Positions 1-6,518 of a stretch of DNA of 52,148 bases are shown piece after piece. Source of the stretch: a virus. Numbering within the stretch: position 1 is the first letter of the stretch; each line of letters opens with the position of its first letter. Below the pieces are notes generated by a model. The model was not told the origin of the DNA. It worked only from the letters and a program-made list of their open reading frames with translations, and made no database searches. The position numbers and the translations under genes were made by a program. Location of the stretch: positions 1 through 52,148 of IMG/VR virus record IMGVR_UViG_3300042350_003212. One strand, 5' to 3'.

Positions 1-276
1 TTGTTCACGAGGTTGGCTTGCAATCAAATTGCGGTACATCGCTTCATATATTGCAGTGCGACCGCTTGCGAGCTCGTTGTACAGTATGACTGATAGATCA
101 TCTGCGCCTTCAGCATCAAGTCCATCGCCTCCATTGCTGTGGCCATCAACACCCGCAACAAGATCTTCTGCAACTATAGTGCAGTATTCCCACAGCGGAC
201 GCCAGTACCAAACATTGTTGCGAAAGTACTCGCCACTTTTAGATTTTGGCTCTTTGCCAAATACATCCATACCCAT
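1..276 (-). CDS. Small phage protein, 3'-truncated by window edge
   Basis: The start is inside the window and 92 codons are visible before the gene runs off at base 1. The protein begins MGMDVFGKEP, and the aromatic stretch YFRNNVWYWRPLWEY near residues 17-31 is a pattern I recognise from small phage proteins of unknown function. The ATG at 276 is preceded by CAAAGGACACAAGC, a good ribosome binding site. A promoter-like box lies at 327-345, about 50 bases upstream. No function can be assigned. Confidence 0.75.
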   Translation of the reverse strand, partial: MGMDVFGKEPKSKSGEYFRNNVWYWRPLWEYCTIVAEDLVAGVDGHSNGGDGLDAEGADDLSVILYNELASGRTAIYEAMYRNLIASQPREQ

Positions 277-338
277 GCTTGTGTCCTTTGTCATTTGAAG
301 CAGGCCACCTGTTGACCCGCGCCATTATCTTACTTTCC

Positions 339-560
339 TTAGAAATTACCTGAAGCCGGGTGATTTCTCTTTGACCGCAACATATCTATGTCGTCACGGC
401 CGACCTGAACAGTGTCCATTAGGTTAGCCCACGCCAATTCTCTGCGAAGACCGCGCTCCACTGCTGTTAGTGCTTCATGAGACGCGCTGTAGCTCGCTGT
501 AGCGAGGCAGAGTGCCATAAAGGCTTGGACTACCGCAACGAGTGCTAGAAACGTAATCAC
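339..560 (-). CDS. Small membrane-anchored protein, unknown
   Basis: 73 residues starting at GTG 560. Residues 3-25 are hydrophobic (FLALVAVVQAFMALCLA core) and look like one membrane segment, followed by a charged cytoplasmic-type tail. The GTG overlaps the stop of the upstream 33-residue gene as GTGA, so the two are probably translationally coupled. The C-terminal codons lie next to the box at 327-345 that serves the next gene. Confidence 0.6.
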   Translation of the reverse strand: MITFLALVAVVQAFMALCLATASYSASHEALTAVERGLRRELAWANLMDTVQVGRDDIDMLRSKRNHPASGNF

Positions 561-658
561 TTACGTCCCCTGGTCATTGAGATTCCCGCAATCAAAAATA
601 CTGCAATCGCCCAGGCTACCGCACTAATTGAATTGTATAAGTCAATATGAATTTCCAT
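557..658 (-). CDS. 33-residue membrane peptide
   Basis: Reads MEIHIDLYNSISAVAWAIAV and continues through a hydrophobic stretch to a basic tail (TRGRK). The hydrophobic middle (residues 9-27) could span a membrane once. ATG 658 follows CAAGGAGAGATC, a strong ribosome binding site. The box at 741-757 lies upstream. Its stop overlaps the next gene's GTG start, which suggests the two small membrane proteins are made together. Confidence 0.6.
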   Translation of the reverse strand: MEIHIDLYNSISAVAWAIAVFLIAGISMTRGRK

Positions 659-785
659 GATCTCTCCTTGTTGTTGTTGTGAATTACATAATACTTGGTG
701 GTCTGGCCAATTTTGTGACTAACCACCGCGTCTGGATCTAATATACTTTCCTTAGAAAGTACTCCAGCTTACCCGCAAACCCTTA

Positions 786-893
786 TTACGCCTCGCAATC
801 GTGTCCGTAGGCTGCTTCAGCTGCATCTTGCTCGCTGGTTAGATCAAACACTCGCCCGCATTCAACGCACTGGGTCATTGTCTGCATTTCCAT
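786..893 (-). CDS. 35-residue Cys-rich peptide
   Basis: Encodes MEMQTMTQCVECGRVFDLTS and ends YGHDCEA. The CVEC pair and the later HDC could form a small zinc knuckle, but this is inference. ATG 893 follows AAGAGGAGACAGAGC. The box is at 924-940. Short, acidic, and of unknown role. Confidence 0.6.
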   Translation of the reverse strand: MEMQTMTQCVECGRVFDLTSEQDAAEAAYGHDCEA

Positions 894-954
894 GCTCTGT
901 CTCCTCTTGTTGTTGGTATAGACATAATACTTTCTTGAGTTCTGGGCCTAGCCC

Positions 955-1104
955 CTATCGCCCGGATACCCGGACGATAAGGGTTTGGCGCGCTTGTGGC
1001 GCTTGGTTGGCCCAGTACTGATTACACTTCGTCTTGCTCCCACCGAAGACGATGAGTTTTCGCGACTGATCGTAGACTTCGTGTGCTCTGGTTGATGGCT
1101 TCAT
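955..1104 (-). CDS. 49-residue protein, paralogue of the gene at 6699-6857
   Basis: Starts MKPSTRAHEVYDQSRKLIVF. The pattern KPSTRAHEVYD, C-N-x-[YF]-W, AxQAPQxRQ-L-V-R-V is shared with the 52-residue protein at 6699-6857, so the two are clear duplicates. ATG 1104 follows ACGACGAAGGGACCAAATC. A longer reading to 1248 would run through the box at 1135-1151 and is rejected. Basic and small; a nucleic-acid-binding role is possible but not shown. Confidence 0.7.
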   Translation of the reverse strand: MKPSTRAHEVYDQSRKLIVFGGSKTKCNQYWANQAPQARQTLIVRVSGR

Positions 1105-1168
1105 GATTTGGTCCCTTCGTCGTGGTGATGAGATCATTATAAAGTCCTGAGTTCTTACAACTAACCCA

Positions 1169-1387
1169 CTACTCCCACAGACCAGTCTTGCGGTTTCCCA
1201 CCAATGGGTACTCAAAGTTAAGGTACCCCACTTCAAAGTCACCCGCAAAGCGATTGGTTGAGATGACTGTCGTCATATCAATACCGCAACGCTTGAGGTC
1301 ATTGAAGAATGATGAGACAAGATGTGAGTACATCACTCGCTGACGGATCATTTGTCCATCGTGAAACTGAACGATGCTCTTGTTCAT
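1169..1387 (-). CDS. Hypothetical protein, 72 aa
   Basis: Begins MNKSIVQFHDGQMIRQRVMY and has mixed helix/strand character without a recognised motif. ATG 1387 is preceded by CGAAAGGACAACGCA and by the box at 1420-1436. Monocistronic by layout: the next box (1135-1151) follows its stop within about 20 bases. Confidence 0.65.
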   Translation of the reverse strand: MNKSIVQFHDGQMIRQRVMYSHLVSSFFNDLKRCGIDMTTVISTNRFAGDFEVGYLNFEYPLVGNRKTGLWE

Positions 1388-1439
1388 TGCGTTGTCCTTT
1401 CGTTAGGTTGACGAGACCATTGTACGATCCTGAGTTTGC

Positions 1440-1475
1440 CAGCCAGCCCGCATAAGCAGGCCAGCCGGCAACTCG
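1440..1475 (-). terminator. 3' hairpin after the 1480-1701 gene
   Basis: On the minus strand GCCGGCTGGCCTGC pairs with GCGGGCTGGCTGGC over 14 positions (four G-U pairs) around a TTAT loop. No U-tract follows; the next box starts at once (1420-1436). It could terminate transcription or protect the 3' end. Confidence 0.5.
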
Positions 1476-1479
1476 TTAC

Positions 1480-1701
1480 TTAGTTGAATTGCTTGGTAAC
1501 CGGGTTGAATTCAAATGGATCGTACTCGTTTGCCGACTTGCTTGGCATCAAACCAGTCAATGTCCATTCAAATGACTCTTTGCTCTCACGAAGTACTTCG
1601 GCAAGCTCTTGAACTTCTTCCCGCATGTCTGTGATCTTGCGGCTCAGTTCGTAGATACGTGCCTCGGCGGCCTTCGGGTTGTTTGCGTACTTCTTTTTCA
1701 T
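1480..1701 (-). CDS. Coiled-coil hypothetical protein, 73 aa
   Basis: Starts MKKKYANNPKAAEARIYELS. Residues 8-45 are rich in heptad-spaced Leu/Ile with Glu and Arg (ITDMREEVQELAEVLRES), so a coiled coil is likely. ATG 1701 follows CGAAAGGACAAC. Box at 1731-1747. No family recognised. Confidence 0.65.
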   Translation of the reverse strand: MKKKYANNPKAAEARIYELSRKITDMREEVQELAEVLRESKESFEWTLTGLMPSKSANEYDPFEFNPVTKQFN

Positions 1702-1728
1702 GTTGTCCTTTCGGTTAGGTTGACGATG

Positions 1729-2094
1729 CTACTTTACTGTCTCGAGAACGCTTCCCGCAGCTGCCTCAATGAACTCTTTCAGCACTTGAATGTGCTCATC
1801 GCTAAGTCCCTGCGTCTCGCCATCCGCATCTGGTGTCCCAGTCAATACAACCGTACCTACGATGTAGTCGGTTTCTTGGCCAAATGACATGTCCCAAAAG
1901 ACTTGAGCAATTGGATTGTGCTCGAGTCTAATCATCTTGCCTTCTTCGTTGACCCAAAGCGAGAGGATGTTGCTGAGGTCAATTGCTTGTACCCAGCCTC
2001 CAACCGCAGTCTGCAACACGCTGAGCTCGTCAGGCTTTGAGAAGTCAATTACTTCAACCTCGCCTGCCGGCGTAATCTTAATTCCTTGCTTCAC
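1729..2094 (-). CDS. DUF3846-like protein
   Basis: 121 residues. The middle (LQTAVGGWVQAIDL, then LWVNEEGKMIRLEHNPIAQ) matches what I know of the DUF3846 family: a short domain found in many phages and actinobacteria, sometimes in mobile-element proteins, function unknown. ATG 2094 follows a GGAGACAAAGTG leader and the box at 2122-2138. The C-terminus EFIEAAAGSVLETVK is helical and its last codons reach the box of the next gene. Confidence 0.7.
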   Translation of the reverse strand: MKQGIKITPAGEVEVIDFSKPDELSVLQTAVGGWVQAIDLSNILSLWVNEEGKMIRLEHNPIAQVFWDMSFGQETDYIVGTVVLTGTPDADGETQGLSDEHIQVLKEFIEAAAGSVLETVK

Positions 2095-2146
2095 TTTGTC
2101 TCCTTTGTCGTTGGTGAGTTCATTATATGTTCCGAAGTTTTGTCAG

Positions 2147-2172
2147 GCGAGCGCGTGGGGGACGCGCGTCGC
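2147..2172 (-). terminator. GC-rich 3' hairpin
   Basis: GCGACGCGCGT and ACGCGCTCGC can pair around a CCCCC loop on the minus strand, just after the stop of the 2189-2365 gene and before the box at 2122-2138. There is no U-tract. Confidence 0.45.
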
Positions 2173-2188
2173 TGACGGATTGATCTGG

Positions 2189-2365
2189 TTATCTGGTAAT
2201 CGTGATGAGATTATAGACGTCGAAGTCGTCGTTTGAAATCGTCGCGATATCGTTGGTCGTTAGATCGTTCGCGAGAAAATATTCGTACGCGTCGTACGCG
2301 CAGGAATCGTTATCGAGATTGATCGTGTATTTTCCGGATGGAACGCTGATCGTGTAGGTTTTCAT
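2189..2365 (-). CDS. Hypothetical protein, 58 aa, leaderless
   Basis: Starts MKTYTISVPSGKYTINLDND and is acidic with many Asn, Asp and Thr. The ATG begins exactly six bases after the TATAAT of the box at 2372-2388, so the mRNA probably has no leader and no ribosome binding site. Codon choice (AAC, GAC, ACG, GCG) resembles the two plus-strand genes at 2780 and 3128 more than other neighbours. Confidence 0.65.
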   Translation of the reverse strand: MKTYTISVPSGKYTINLDNDSCAYDAYEYFLANDLTTNDIATISNDDFDVYNLITITR

Positions 2366-2424
2366 GAGATTATTATACGTTCCCTAGTTTTACCCGCAAG
2401 GGTTGGTAGGGTAGGGCTTGCGCC

Positions 2425-2622
2425 CTATCCCATGCGCCTCGCTTCGGCCATTGCCTCGGCATGGACCGCGCCGGAGCTCACTTCGCCTACCCACACCGCA
2501 TACTCGCTCGAGTTCAGGGTTTCACGTGCTTCGGCGAGTTCGGCCTCTGTCGCATCCAATTCAAGCGTTGGTGGGTTGTCGCCGTGCTTTGCGAGGTATC
2601 CCCATTCAATTACCACCATCAT
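2425..2622 (-). CDS. Hypothetical protein, 65 aa
   Basis: Starts MMVVIEWGYLAKHGDNPPTL, then an acidic helix (DATEAELAEARETLNSS). Start 2622 (or the adjacent ATG at 2619) was chosen because GAAGGAGAGA precedes it. An ATG at 2652 lies inside the -10 element of the box at 2651-2667 and cannot be translated from that promoter. Unknown role. Confidence 0.65.
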   Translation of the reverse strand: MMVVIEWGYLAKHGDNPPTLELDATEAELAEARETLNSSEYAVWVGEVSSGAVHAEAMAEARRMG

Positions 2623-2725
2623 TCTCTCCTTCGTCGTTGGTTGTGAGTACATATTACTGTCTCGAGTTTACTACCGCGCTAGGACGTGAGTTTGTTGATG
2701 CGCGTGCGAAGACGTGCGGCGGCTA

Positions 2726-2747
2726 ACTCGGGACTGTAAAATATAAT
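2726..2747 (+). promoter_or_regulatory. Plus-strand copy of the 17-nt box
   Basis: ACTCGGGACTGTAAAAT, immediately followed by a second possible -10, TATAAT. It faces right and sits about 35 bases upstream of the plus-strand gene at 2780. This reversal with the gene is good evidence that the box is a directional promoter. Confidence 0.65.
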
Positions 2748-2779
2748 CGTTATACCAACCCAATACGAAAGCGAAAAAC

Positions 2780-3022
2780 ATGGCACAATACTCCATCAGC
2801 ATCGACTATAACGACGAACCATACGAAACCGGCCTAACGCTCGACGAACTAATCGCCCTCTACCTTCCAGCCGGCGTCAGCTTCGTTCGTTACGCCTGGC
2901 GTAACCCGCACCAGCCAAACGACGTCACGATTATCGTAAACGCGAACGACGAAACCGATCTAAACGAACTCTGCGATTACGCCGGCGTAAACGATCCCGA
3001 CGAACTCGAGCGCGTTTTATAA
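2780..3022 (+). CDS. Hypothetical protein, 80 aa
   Basis: Starts MAQYSISIDYNDEPYETGLT and is strongly acidic; alternating hydrophobic stretches (DVTIIVNAN) suggest a small alpha/beta fold. It is one of only two plus-strand genes in the left arm. It has its own box (2726-2747) and its own intrinsic terminator at 3050-3080. Leader GAAAGCGAAAAAC holds only a weak ribosome binding site. Confidence 0.7.
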   Translation: MAQYSISIDYNDEPYETGLTLDELIALYLPAGVSFVRYAWRNPHQPNDVTIIVNANDETDLNELCDYAGVNDPDELERVL

Positions 3023-3049
3023 CGCGAACGCGATCCTCAAACGAACTAA

Positions 3050-3080
3050 CCCGGGCGTCTTACAGCGTCCGGGCTTTTTC
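3050..3080 (+). terminator. Intrinsic terminator
   Basis: CCCGGGCG pairs with CGTCCGGG (one G-U), loop of eight bases, followed by CTTTTTC. A classical rho-independent terminator facing right. Confidence 0.8.
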
Positions 3081-3103
3081 GTGCGCATTTTCAGCTGCAA
3101 AAA

Positions 3104-3120
3104 ACTAGGGTAAGTATAAT
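3104..3120 (+). promoter_or_regulatory. Plus-strand copy of the 17-nt box
   Basis: ACTAGGGTAAGTATAAT, with the ATG of the downstream gene seven bases later (3128). The arrangement implies a leaderless transcript. Confidence 0.7.
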
Positions 3121-3127
3121 AATAAAC

Positions 3128-3304
3128 ATGAAAACCTACACAACACTTACATATGTAAACCACCACGACGAAGTGCATTGCGTACAATGCGCAAGCAACT
3201 CAACCGAATTCCTTATCCCCGCGCCTTACACGTACAACCCGCAAACCGACGCTTACGACCTATTTTGCCTCCTCTGCGACACGCAAATTCACGAAACCTT
3301 ATAA
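3128..3304 (+). CDS. 58-residue zinc-ribbon-like protein, leaderless
   Basis: Reads MKTYTTLTYVNHHDEVHCVQ and contains two CxxC pairs, CVQC near residues 18-21 and CLLC near 47-50, the layout of a small zinc ribbon. The start codon lies seven bases from the TATAAT of the box at 3104-3120, so no ribosome binding site is available. The intrinsic terminator at 3332-3361 ends the unit. Partner and substrate unknown. Confidence 0.7.
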   Translation: MKTYTTLTYVNHHDEVHCVQCASNSTEFLIPAPYTYNPQTDAYDLFCLLCDTQIHETL

Positions 3305-3331
3305 ACTTTACAAACCACGCAAACACGAACC

Positions 3332-3361
3332 AGCCCGGCGCTCATCGCGACCGGGCTTTTT
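3332..3361 (+). terminator. Intrinsic terminator
   Basis: AGCCCGG / CCGGGCT stem with a 12-base loop, then a TTTT tract, facing right after the stop at 3304. Confidence 0.8.
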
Positions 3362-3372
3362 CGCGTCCCGAA

Positions 3373-3597
3373 TTACATCGGGAACGCTCGCTTGATATTC
3401 ATCTCCGCGTACCACTCGTTCAGGCCCTTTATTTTTTCTTCAACCGCGCTCAGAATTTCCCCGATCTCTTCGCTCGAGAACTCTCCATCACGAACCAGTT
3501 CACGAACCAGCCCACCGTAAACCAGATCAGCTTCGCGATCCGCGCCTTCAATCGTTTCAACGATCTCACACGCCTTATCGTCTAATCTCTCGTCCAT
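3373..3597 (-). CDS. Hypothetical protein, 74 aa, paralogue of 7076-7282
   Basis: Starts MDERLDDKACEIVETIEGAD. It shares MDER[LI]DDKA.EI.E..EG.D, then VYG.LVRELV..G.F..EEIG.IL..VEEK.K.L.EWY, with the 68-residue protein at 7076-7282. All-helical and acidic. ATG 3597 follows CGAAAGGAATACG; box at 3627-3643. Function unknown; the duplication suggests it is useful in two variants. Confidence 0.7.
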   Translation of the reverse strand: MDERLDDKACEIVETIEGADREADLVYGGLVRELVRDGEFSSEEIGEILSAVEEKIKGLNEWYAEMNIKRAFPM

Positions 3598-3661
3598 CGT
3601 ATTCCTTTCGTCGTAGTGATAGGATCATTATACGATCCGGAGTTTTCCCAGCACTGGCAGT

Positions 3662-3730
3662 CTACGGCTGATCGCGCAGCCAAACAGCTGCCATCAGCGT
3701 AAGCGCCGACAGTAGTACTAGCAAGTCCAC
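3662..3730 (-). CDS. 22-residue hydrophobic peptide (tentative)
   Basis: GTG 3730 follows AAAGGAGCGCGG. The peptide MDLLVLLSALTLMAAVWLRD then QP is nearly all hydrophobic, fitting a single membrane helix. A box at 3758-3774 has no other gene to serve, which supports this call. The very small size keeps confidence low. Confidence 0.45.
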   Translation of the reverse strand: MDLLVLLSALTLMAAVWLRDQP

Positions 3731-3774
3731 CCGCGCTCCTTTTTTCGTTGTGAGTACATTATACTTTCCCGATT

Positions 3775-4005
3775 TTAGCTTTCGGGAAGCATGTCGCAGA
3801 GCTCGTCGAGCTGGTTGTCGCGGCACATGCTGGCGAAGTCGGCTTCGGTAAAGTTGCTTGGGAAGTTGAGGGTGAATGTGATGAGGTTGTCGTCGGCGAT
3901 GTCGTACGTGAAGTTTGAAAATGTTAGGTCGTGTTCGGCGGCGGCGATAAATAGTGGCTCGAGTGCGCCGCGGTCGGAAGCGCTGGTGATTTGCATTGGT
4001 TTCAT
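3775..4005 (-). CDS. Hypothetical protein, 76 aa
   Basis: Starts MKPMQITSASDRGALEPLFI. It ends DELCDMLPES. Alternating strands and helices with no known motif; there is a faint resemblance in layout to the plus-strand protein at 2780, which I would not call homology by eye. ATG 4005 follows CGAAAGGCACAAAAC; box at 4036-4052. Confidence 0.65.
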   Translation of the reverse strand: MKPMQITSASDRGALEPLFIAAAEHDLTFSNFTYDIADDNLITFTLNFPSNFTEADFASMCRDNQLDELCDMLPES

Positions 4006-4062
4006 GTTTTGTGCCTTTCGTCGTTGTGTAAGTTTATTATACTCTCCCGAGTTTTTGTCGCG

Positions 4063-4266
4063 TTACGCGACGCTCACCCAGACTGGTCGGGTATCGGGAC
4101 GGACGGCGTAGGCGACGAAGCGCCCAGCGATTGCGTGTTCGTGAAGTATTGCGCGCTGTTCGTGTGTGAGCAGGCTGAGAAGAAGGTGGTATGAGTCGTT
4201 ATGAATAAGGGTGGCTGGTTTATCGGGATTCTGGATTAGTGATGAGTATTCGTTGGTCGATGTCAT
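4063..4266 (-). CDS. Hypothetical protein, 67 aa, leaderless
   Basis: Starts MTSTNEYSSLIQNPDKPATL. The ATG at 4266 is six bases from the TATAAT of the box at 4273-4289, and no ribosome binding site precedes it. An upstream in-frame extension to 4356 would run through that box and is rejected. The C-terminal part (AGRFVAYAVRPDTRPVWVSVA region) is beta-rich. Confidence 0.65.
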   Translation of the reverse strand: MTSTNEYSSLIQNPDKPATLIHNDSYHLLLSLLTHEQRAILHEHAIAGRFVAYAVRPDTRPVWVSVA

Positions 4267-4310
4267 GTAATCATTATACAATCCCGAGTTTTGTACTCTT
4301 GTTGCCCGCG

Positions 4311-4496
4311 CTACGCATGCGCCGGCATCACGACAATCTGCTCGTCGTATCCCCAAACCGTCTTTCCTGACTCGAGCGTCATGTCAAAGCCTGGTTGACC
4401 ATTCTTGACATCCGCATACTTCCCAGTCACTACACCCGTACGGAGCACGCCGCCCCAGGTCTCGTAACTAATCGTGTCGCCTATTTTGTAATCCAT
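4311..4496 (-). CDS. Small SH3/KOW-like protein, paralogue of 8775-8969
   Basis: 61 residues beginning MDYKIGDTISYETWGGVLRT. Shares MDYK[IV]GDT..Y, then GV[VI]T.K.A, QPGF.MT.E.G and WG.D.QI with the protein at 8775. The opening resembles small beta-barrel (SH3-like) domains, which is inference. ATG 4496 follows CGAAAGGACAAAAC; box at 4521-4537. Confidence 0.7.
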   Translation of the reverse strand: MDYKIGDTISYETWGGVLRTGVVTGKYADVKNGQPGFDMTLESGKTVWGYDEQIVVMPAHA

Positions 4497-4539
4497 GTTT
4501 TGTCCTTTCGTTGTGAGATCATTTTACGATCCGGAGTTC

Positions 4540-4713
4540 CTACCCCAGCTCTTTCATCAACCGCGCAACCTCGACGGCAGTCAACTTCTCTTCACGCTTA
4601 TACACCCGTACCAATTCTTCCATCGCTTCGTACGGGTCGCAGTGCGAGTACTCGTATTTAACCATCTCGAGAATGTCACTCGCCATTTGCTTGATGTCTT
4701 TTGTCGTTGTCAT
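4540..4713 (-). CDS. Hypothetical helical protein, 57 aa, leaderless
   Basis: Starts MTTTKDIKQMASDILEMVKY and ends VEVARLMKELG. Helical, with a Cys at residue 25. The ATG at 4713 starts six bases after TAGAAT of the box at 4720-4736, with no ribosome binding site. The stop of the preceding gene (TAG, 4732-4734) lies inside that same box. Confidence 0.65.
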   Translation of the reverse strand: MTTTKDIKQMASDILEMVKYEYSHCDPYEAMEELVRVYKREEKLTAVEVARLMKELG

Positions 4714-4731
4714 GGTCTTATTCTACTTTCC

Positions 4732-4992
4732 CTAGAGGTCCTCAAGCTCTTTCACGAAGCCGGCGATAACCCATTCTTCGTAATCTTCAACCGCGCGCTC
4801 GGTCGCATTGCCGATGATCCTCGCAAGGCCTTTCGCCGTGTCAACCCGCTTGCGCAGGTAGGCTAGGCGCTCGCCGTCATCTTCGTTCTCGATGCTTTCA
4901 ATCCGCTTGAGGATTGATAGCACTTCGCCGCCGATAGCTGTCTCGAGCCAGGTTAGTTGGGTCAGTGTAAGTTCAACGCTGTACTTTTTCAT
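4732..4992 (-). CDS. Hypothetical helical protein, 86 aa, leaderless
   Basis: Starts MKKYSVELTLTQLTWLETAI, then long charged helices with probable coiled-coil character (residues 25-60). ATG 4992 is six bases from the TAGAAT of the box at 4999-5015. Its stop codon sits in the next box. No family recognised. Confidence 0.65.
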   Translation of the reverse strand: MKKYSVELTLTQLTWLETAIGGEVLSILKRIESIENEDDGERLAYLRKRVDTAKGLARIIGNATERAVEDYEEWVIAGFVKELEDL

Positions 4993-5025
4993 GTCGTCAT
5001 TCTACTTTCTTGAGTTTTAGAGTCT

Positions 5026-5196
5026 TCACCCGCGCCTTGGCGGGCACTCAAGTAATCGGTTGATTACCTGAGACATCATCTGCTTCGTGAGAGCTGGGTC
5101 TTCAGCTGTCCGCAACAGCCACATGTTGTTTACTTCCCGCTCGAGTAGCAGCCGCTTTACCAGCTGCCTCTGCGCTGTCGTTGGTCCGTATTCCAT
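5026..5196 (-). CDS. Hypothetical protein, 56 aa, leaderless
   Basis: Starts MEYGPTTAQRQLVKRLLLER and is basic and helical. ATG 5196 is six bases from TAGAAT of the box at 5203-5219. Ends LLECPPRRG. Unknown function. Confidence 0.65.
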   Translation of the reverse strand: MEYGPTTAQRQLVKRLLLEREVNNMWLLRTAEDPALTKQMMSQVINRLLECPPRRG

Positions 5197-5219
5197 GTCA
5201 CCATTCTACTTTCCTGAGT

Positions 5220-5450
5220 TCAGTCCCAGCGGGACGGTGGACTGTAGTCCTTGCTCACCGTCTTGCTGCATTGCGGGCATTCCGCCTCCACATCATCGCA
5301 ACCGCGCTCGTCAACCGTGACATCTGATTCAGTCCACTCGTGATCGCAGTCACTGCAGAAGAAGTCCATGTCTACTTCAATGTCGTTGTACCCCGGGAGG
5401 TCTCTTTCATAGCAACCCGGTGGTAAGTTGAATCCTGATCCAAAGCCCAT
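5220..5450 (-). CDS. Zinc-ribbon protein, 76 aa
   Basis: After an N-terminal stretch MGFGSGFNLPPGCYERDLPG there are two CxxC pairs: CSDC near residues 32-35 and CPQC near 58-61, separated by about 22 residues. This is the layout of a zinc ribbon. ATG 5450 follows CAAGGAGAGAACA; the box is at 5483-5499. DNA or protein binding is possible but not shown. Confidence 0.7.
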   Translation of the reverse strand: MGFGSGFNLPPGCYERDLPGYNDIEVDMDFFCSDCDHEWTESDVTVDERGCDDVEAECPQCSKTVSKDYSPPSRWD

Positions 5451-5501
5451 TGTTCTCTCCTTGTGTCGTCGTGTATGAGATCATTATAGGTTCCGGAGAA
5501 C

Positions 5502-5651
5502 CTATTCGGCCCACCGCTTGCCTCGGCAGGCTTGCCGTGCGGCGATCCGCTTCTTGTTGGGGACTTGAGTCGCCCGCAGGATATTGCGGTCGGCAAACGC
5601 CTGGCGGTCGCCTTCGGTCCATCGTGTATTTGGTTTGGTCGCTGTTTTCAT
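5502..5651 (-). CDS. Basic 49-residue protein, leaderless
   Basis: Starts MKTATKPNTRWTEGDRQAFA and is rich in Arg and Lys, ending CRGKRWAE. ATG 5651 starts six bases after TATAAT of the box at 5658-5674, with GATCTC between. It is one of the cleanest examples of the leaderless arrangement. Nucleic-acid binding is likely from composition only. Confidence 0.65.
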   Translation of the reverse strand: MKTATKPNTRWTEGDRQAFADRNILRATQVPNKKRIAARQACRGKRWAE

Positions 5652-5674
5652 GAGATCATTATACATTCCTGAGT

Positions 5675-5911
5675 TTACTGCGCCTCGATGTCCTGGCGCA
5701 GTACCCGCAACTTCATTGCGAAGATGAGGACATCGTCATCTTCTTTCAGCTGGTCGGTCGCTTTCTCAAGCTCGAGCGCAAACTCATCGCGGAAGATGAG
5801 TTCATACTCAAGACAGTAATTGGCCTCGTAGATCGCGTTGAACGTGTCATGGAGGTCAAGTTGGCCTTCGATGCGCTCGATGACATCGAGCTTGGTCTCT
5901 TTCGTGTTCAT
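5675..5911 (-). CDS. Acidic helical protein, 78 aa
   Basis: Starts MNTKETKLDVIERIEGQLDL. Start 5911 is chosen because GCGAAAGGAATCCC precedes it; an upstream in-frame ATG lies in the leader. Many Glu/Asp and Leu residues suggest a helical bundle. Box at 5940-5956. Unknown role. Confidence 0.65.
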   Translation of the reverse strand: MNTKETKLDVIERIEGQLDLHDTFNAIYEANYCLEYELIFRDEFALELEKATDQLKEDDDVLIFAMKLRVLRQDIEAQ

Positions 5912-5956
5912 GGGATTCCTTTCGCCGTGGTGTGATCTCATCTTACTTTCCAGAGT

Positions 5957-6076
5957 TTACCACCCTGTCCTTGCGTACCAGTAGTGGTAGTGGCGGGCGC
6001 TCTTGATCCCGCGTCGGATTCCGGCTTTCTTGGTCCAGAAGATTCCGATCTGCACTGCACCGATGAATCGTTTCAT
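5957..6076 (-). CDS. Basic 39-residue protein, member of a three-gene family
   Basis: Starts MKRFIGAVQIGIFWTKKAGI. Together with 6377-6469 and 6519-6638 it forms a family defined by a hydrophobic start, then GIR.G.[KR][ST].[RT][HN][FY]..W. ATG 6076 follows CGAAAGGACCCAAA. Box at 6108-6124. Small, basic and aromatic, so membrane or nucleic-acid association is possible. Confidence 0.65.
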   Translation of the reverse strand: MKRFIGAVQIGIFWTKKAGIRRGIKSARHYHYWYARTGW

Positions 6077-6117
6077 TTTGGGTCCTTTCGTCGTGGTGTA
6101 CGAGATCATTATACATT

Positions 6118-6351
6118 CCTCAGAACGCTGAGGACGCCACAGCGGAGGTAGCTAACCTCACCGCAAGTTCCCCGTCGGGCGTTGCGAACTTGAACCGTAT
6201 GTAAGAGGAGGGCGGATGTCGTGAGAGGAGGACGGATACCGTGGTCCCGGGAACCGCGTAGAGCCTTATCTTCTGAACAGAGCCTTATCATTCAGTGACG
6301 TCTCGTTCGCAACCTTGCGGCTGCTATGATGTCCTCAACGTGCTGAGGCAT
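6118..6351 (-). ncRNA. R1: large structured RNA, copy 1
   Basis: No credible reading frame. Transcription should start near 6351 from the box at 6358-6374. The 5' strand (6348-6323) pairs with the 3' strand (6143-6118) over 26 positions with two mismatches, so the two ends close on each other. Inside are a GCAGCC-GCAA-GGTTGC hairpin (6324-6309), two GATAAGGCTCT repeats, a hairpin with palindromic loop CCCGGG (6251-6246), two ATCCGYCCTCCTCT repeats and a GAGGT-TAGCT-ACCTC hairpin (6159-6145). The same elements with changed but still complementary stems recur in R2. Family unknown to me. Confidence 0.75.
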
Positions 6352-6357
6352 GTACTC

Positions 6358-6374
6358 ATTTTACTTTCCGGAGT
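6358..6374 (-). promoter_or_regulatory. 17-nt box driving R1
   Basis: ACTCCGGAAAGTAAAAT facing left. The predicted first base is 6351, three bases before the closing helix of R1. Confidence 0.65.
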
Positions 6375-6376
6375 TT

Positions 6377-6469
6377 CTACCACTTATGGAAGTTAGTGGC
6401 GGTGCGGAATCCGTGACGGATTCCATACGCACGGGAGCATGCGATGAACATTCTCAGTCTCAGAATCAT
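6377..6469 (-). CDS. 30-residue basic peptide, three-gene family
   Basis: Starts MILRLRMFIACSRAYGIRHG and ends RTATNFHKW. It is the shortest and most diverged member of the family at 5957 and 6519, keeping GIR.G, RTAT and the final W. ATG 6469 follows ACGACGAAAGGACCAGTA; box at 6500-6516. The tyrosine-rich tail of its paralogues is missing. Confidence 0.55.
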   Translation of the reverse strand: MILRLRMFIACSRAYGIRHGFRTATNFHKW

Positions 6470-6518
6470 TACTGGTCCTTTCGTCGTGGTGATGAGTTAA
6501 TTATACTTTCCGGAGTTT

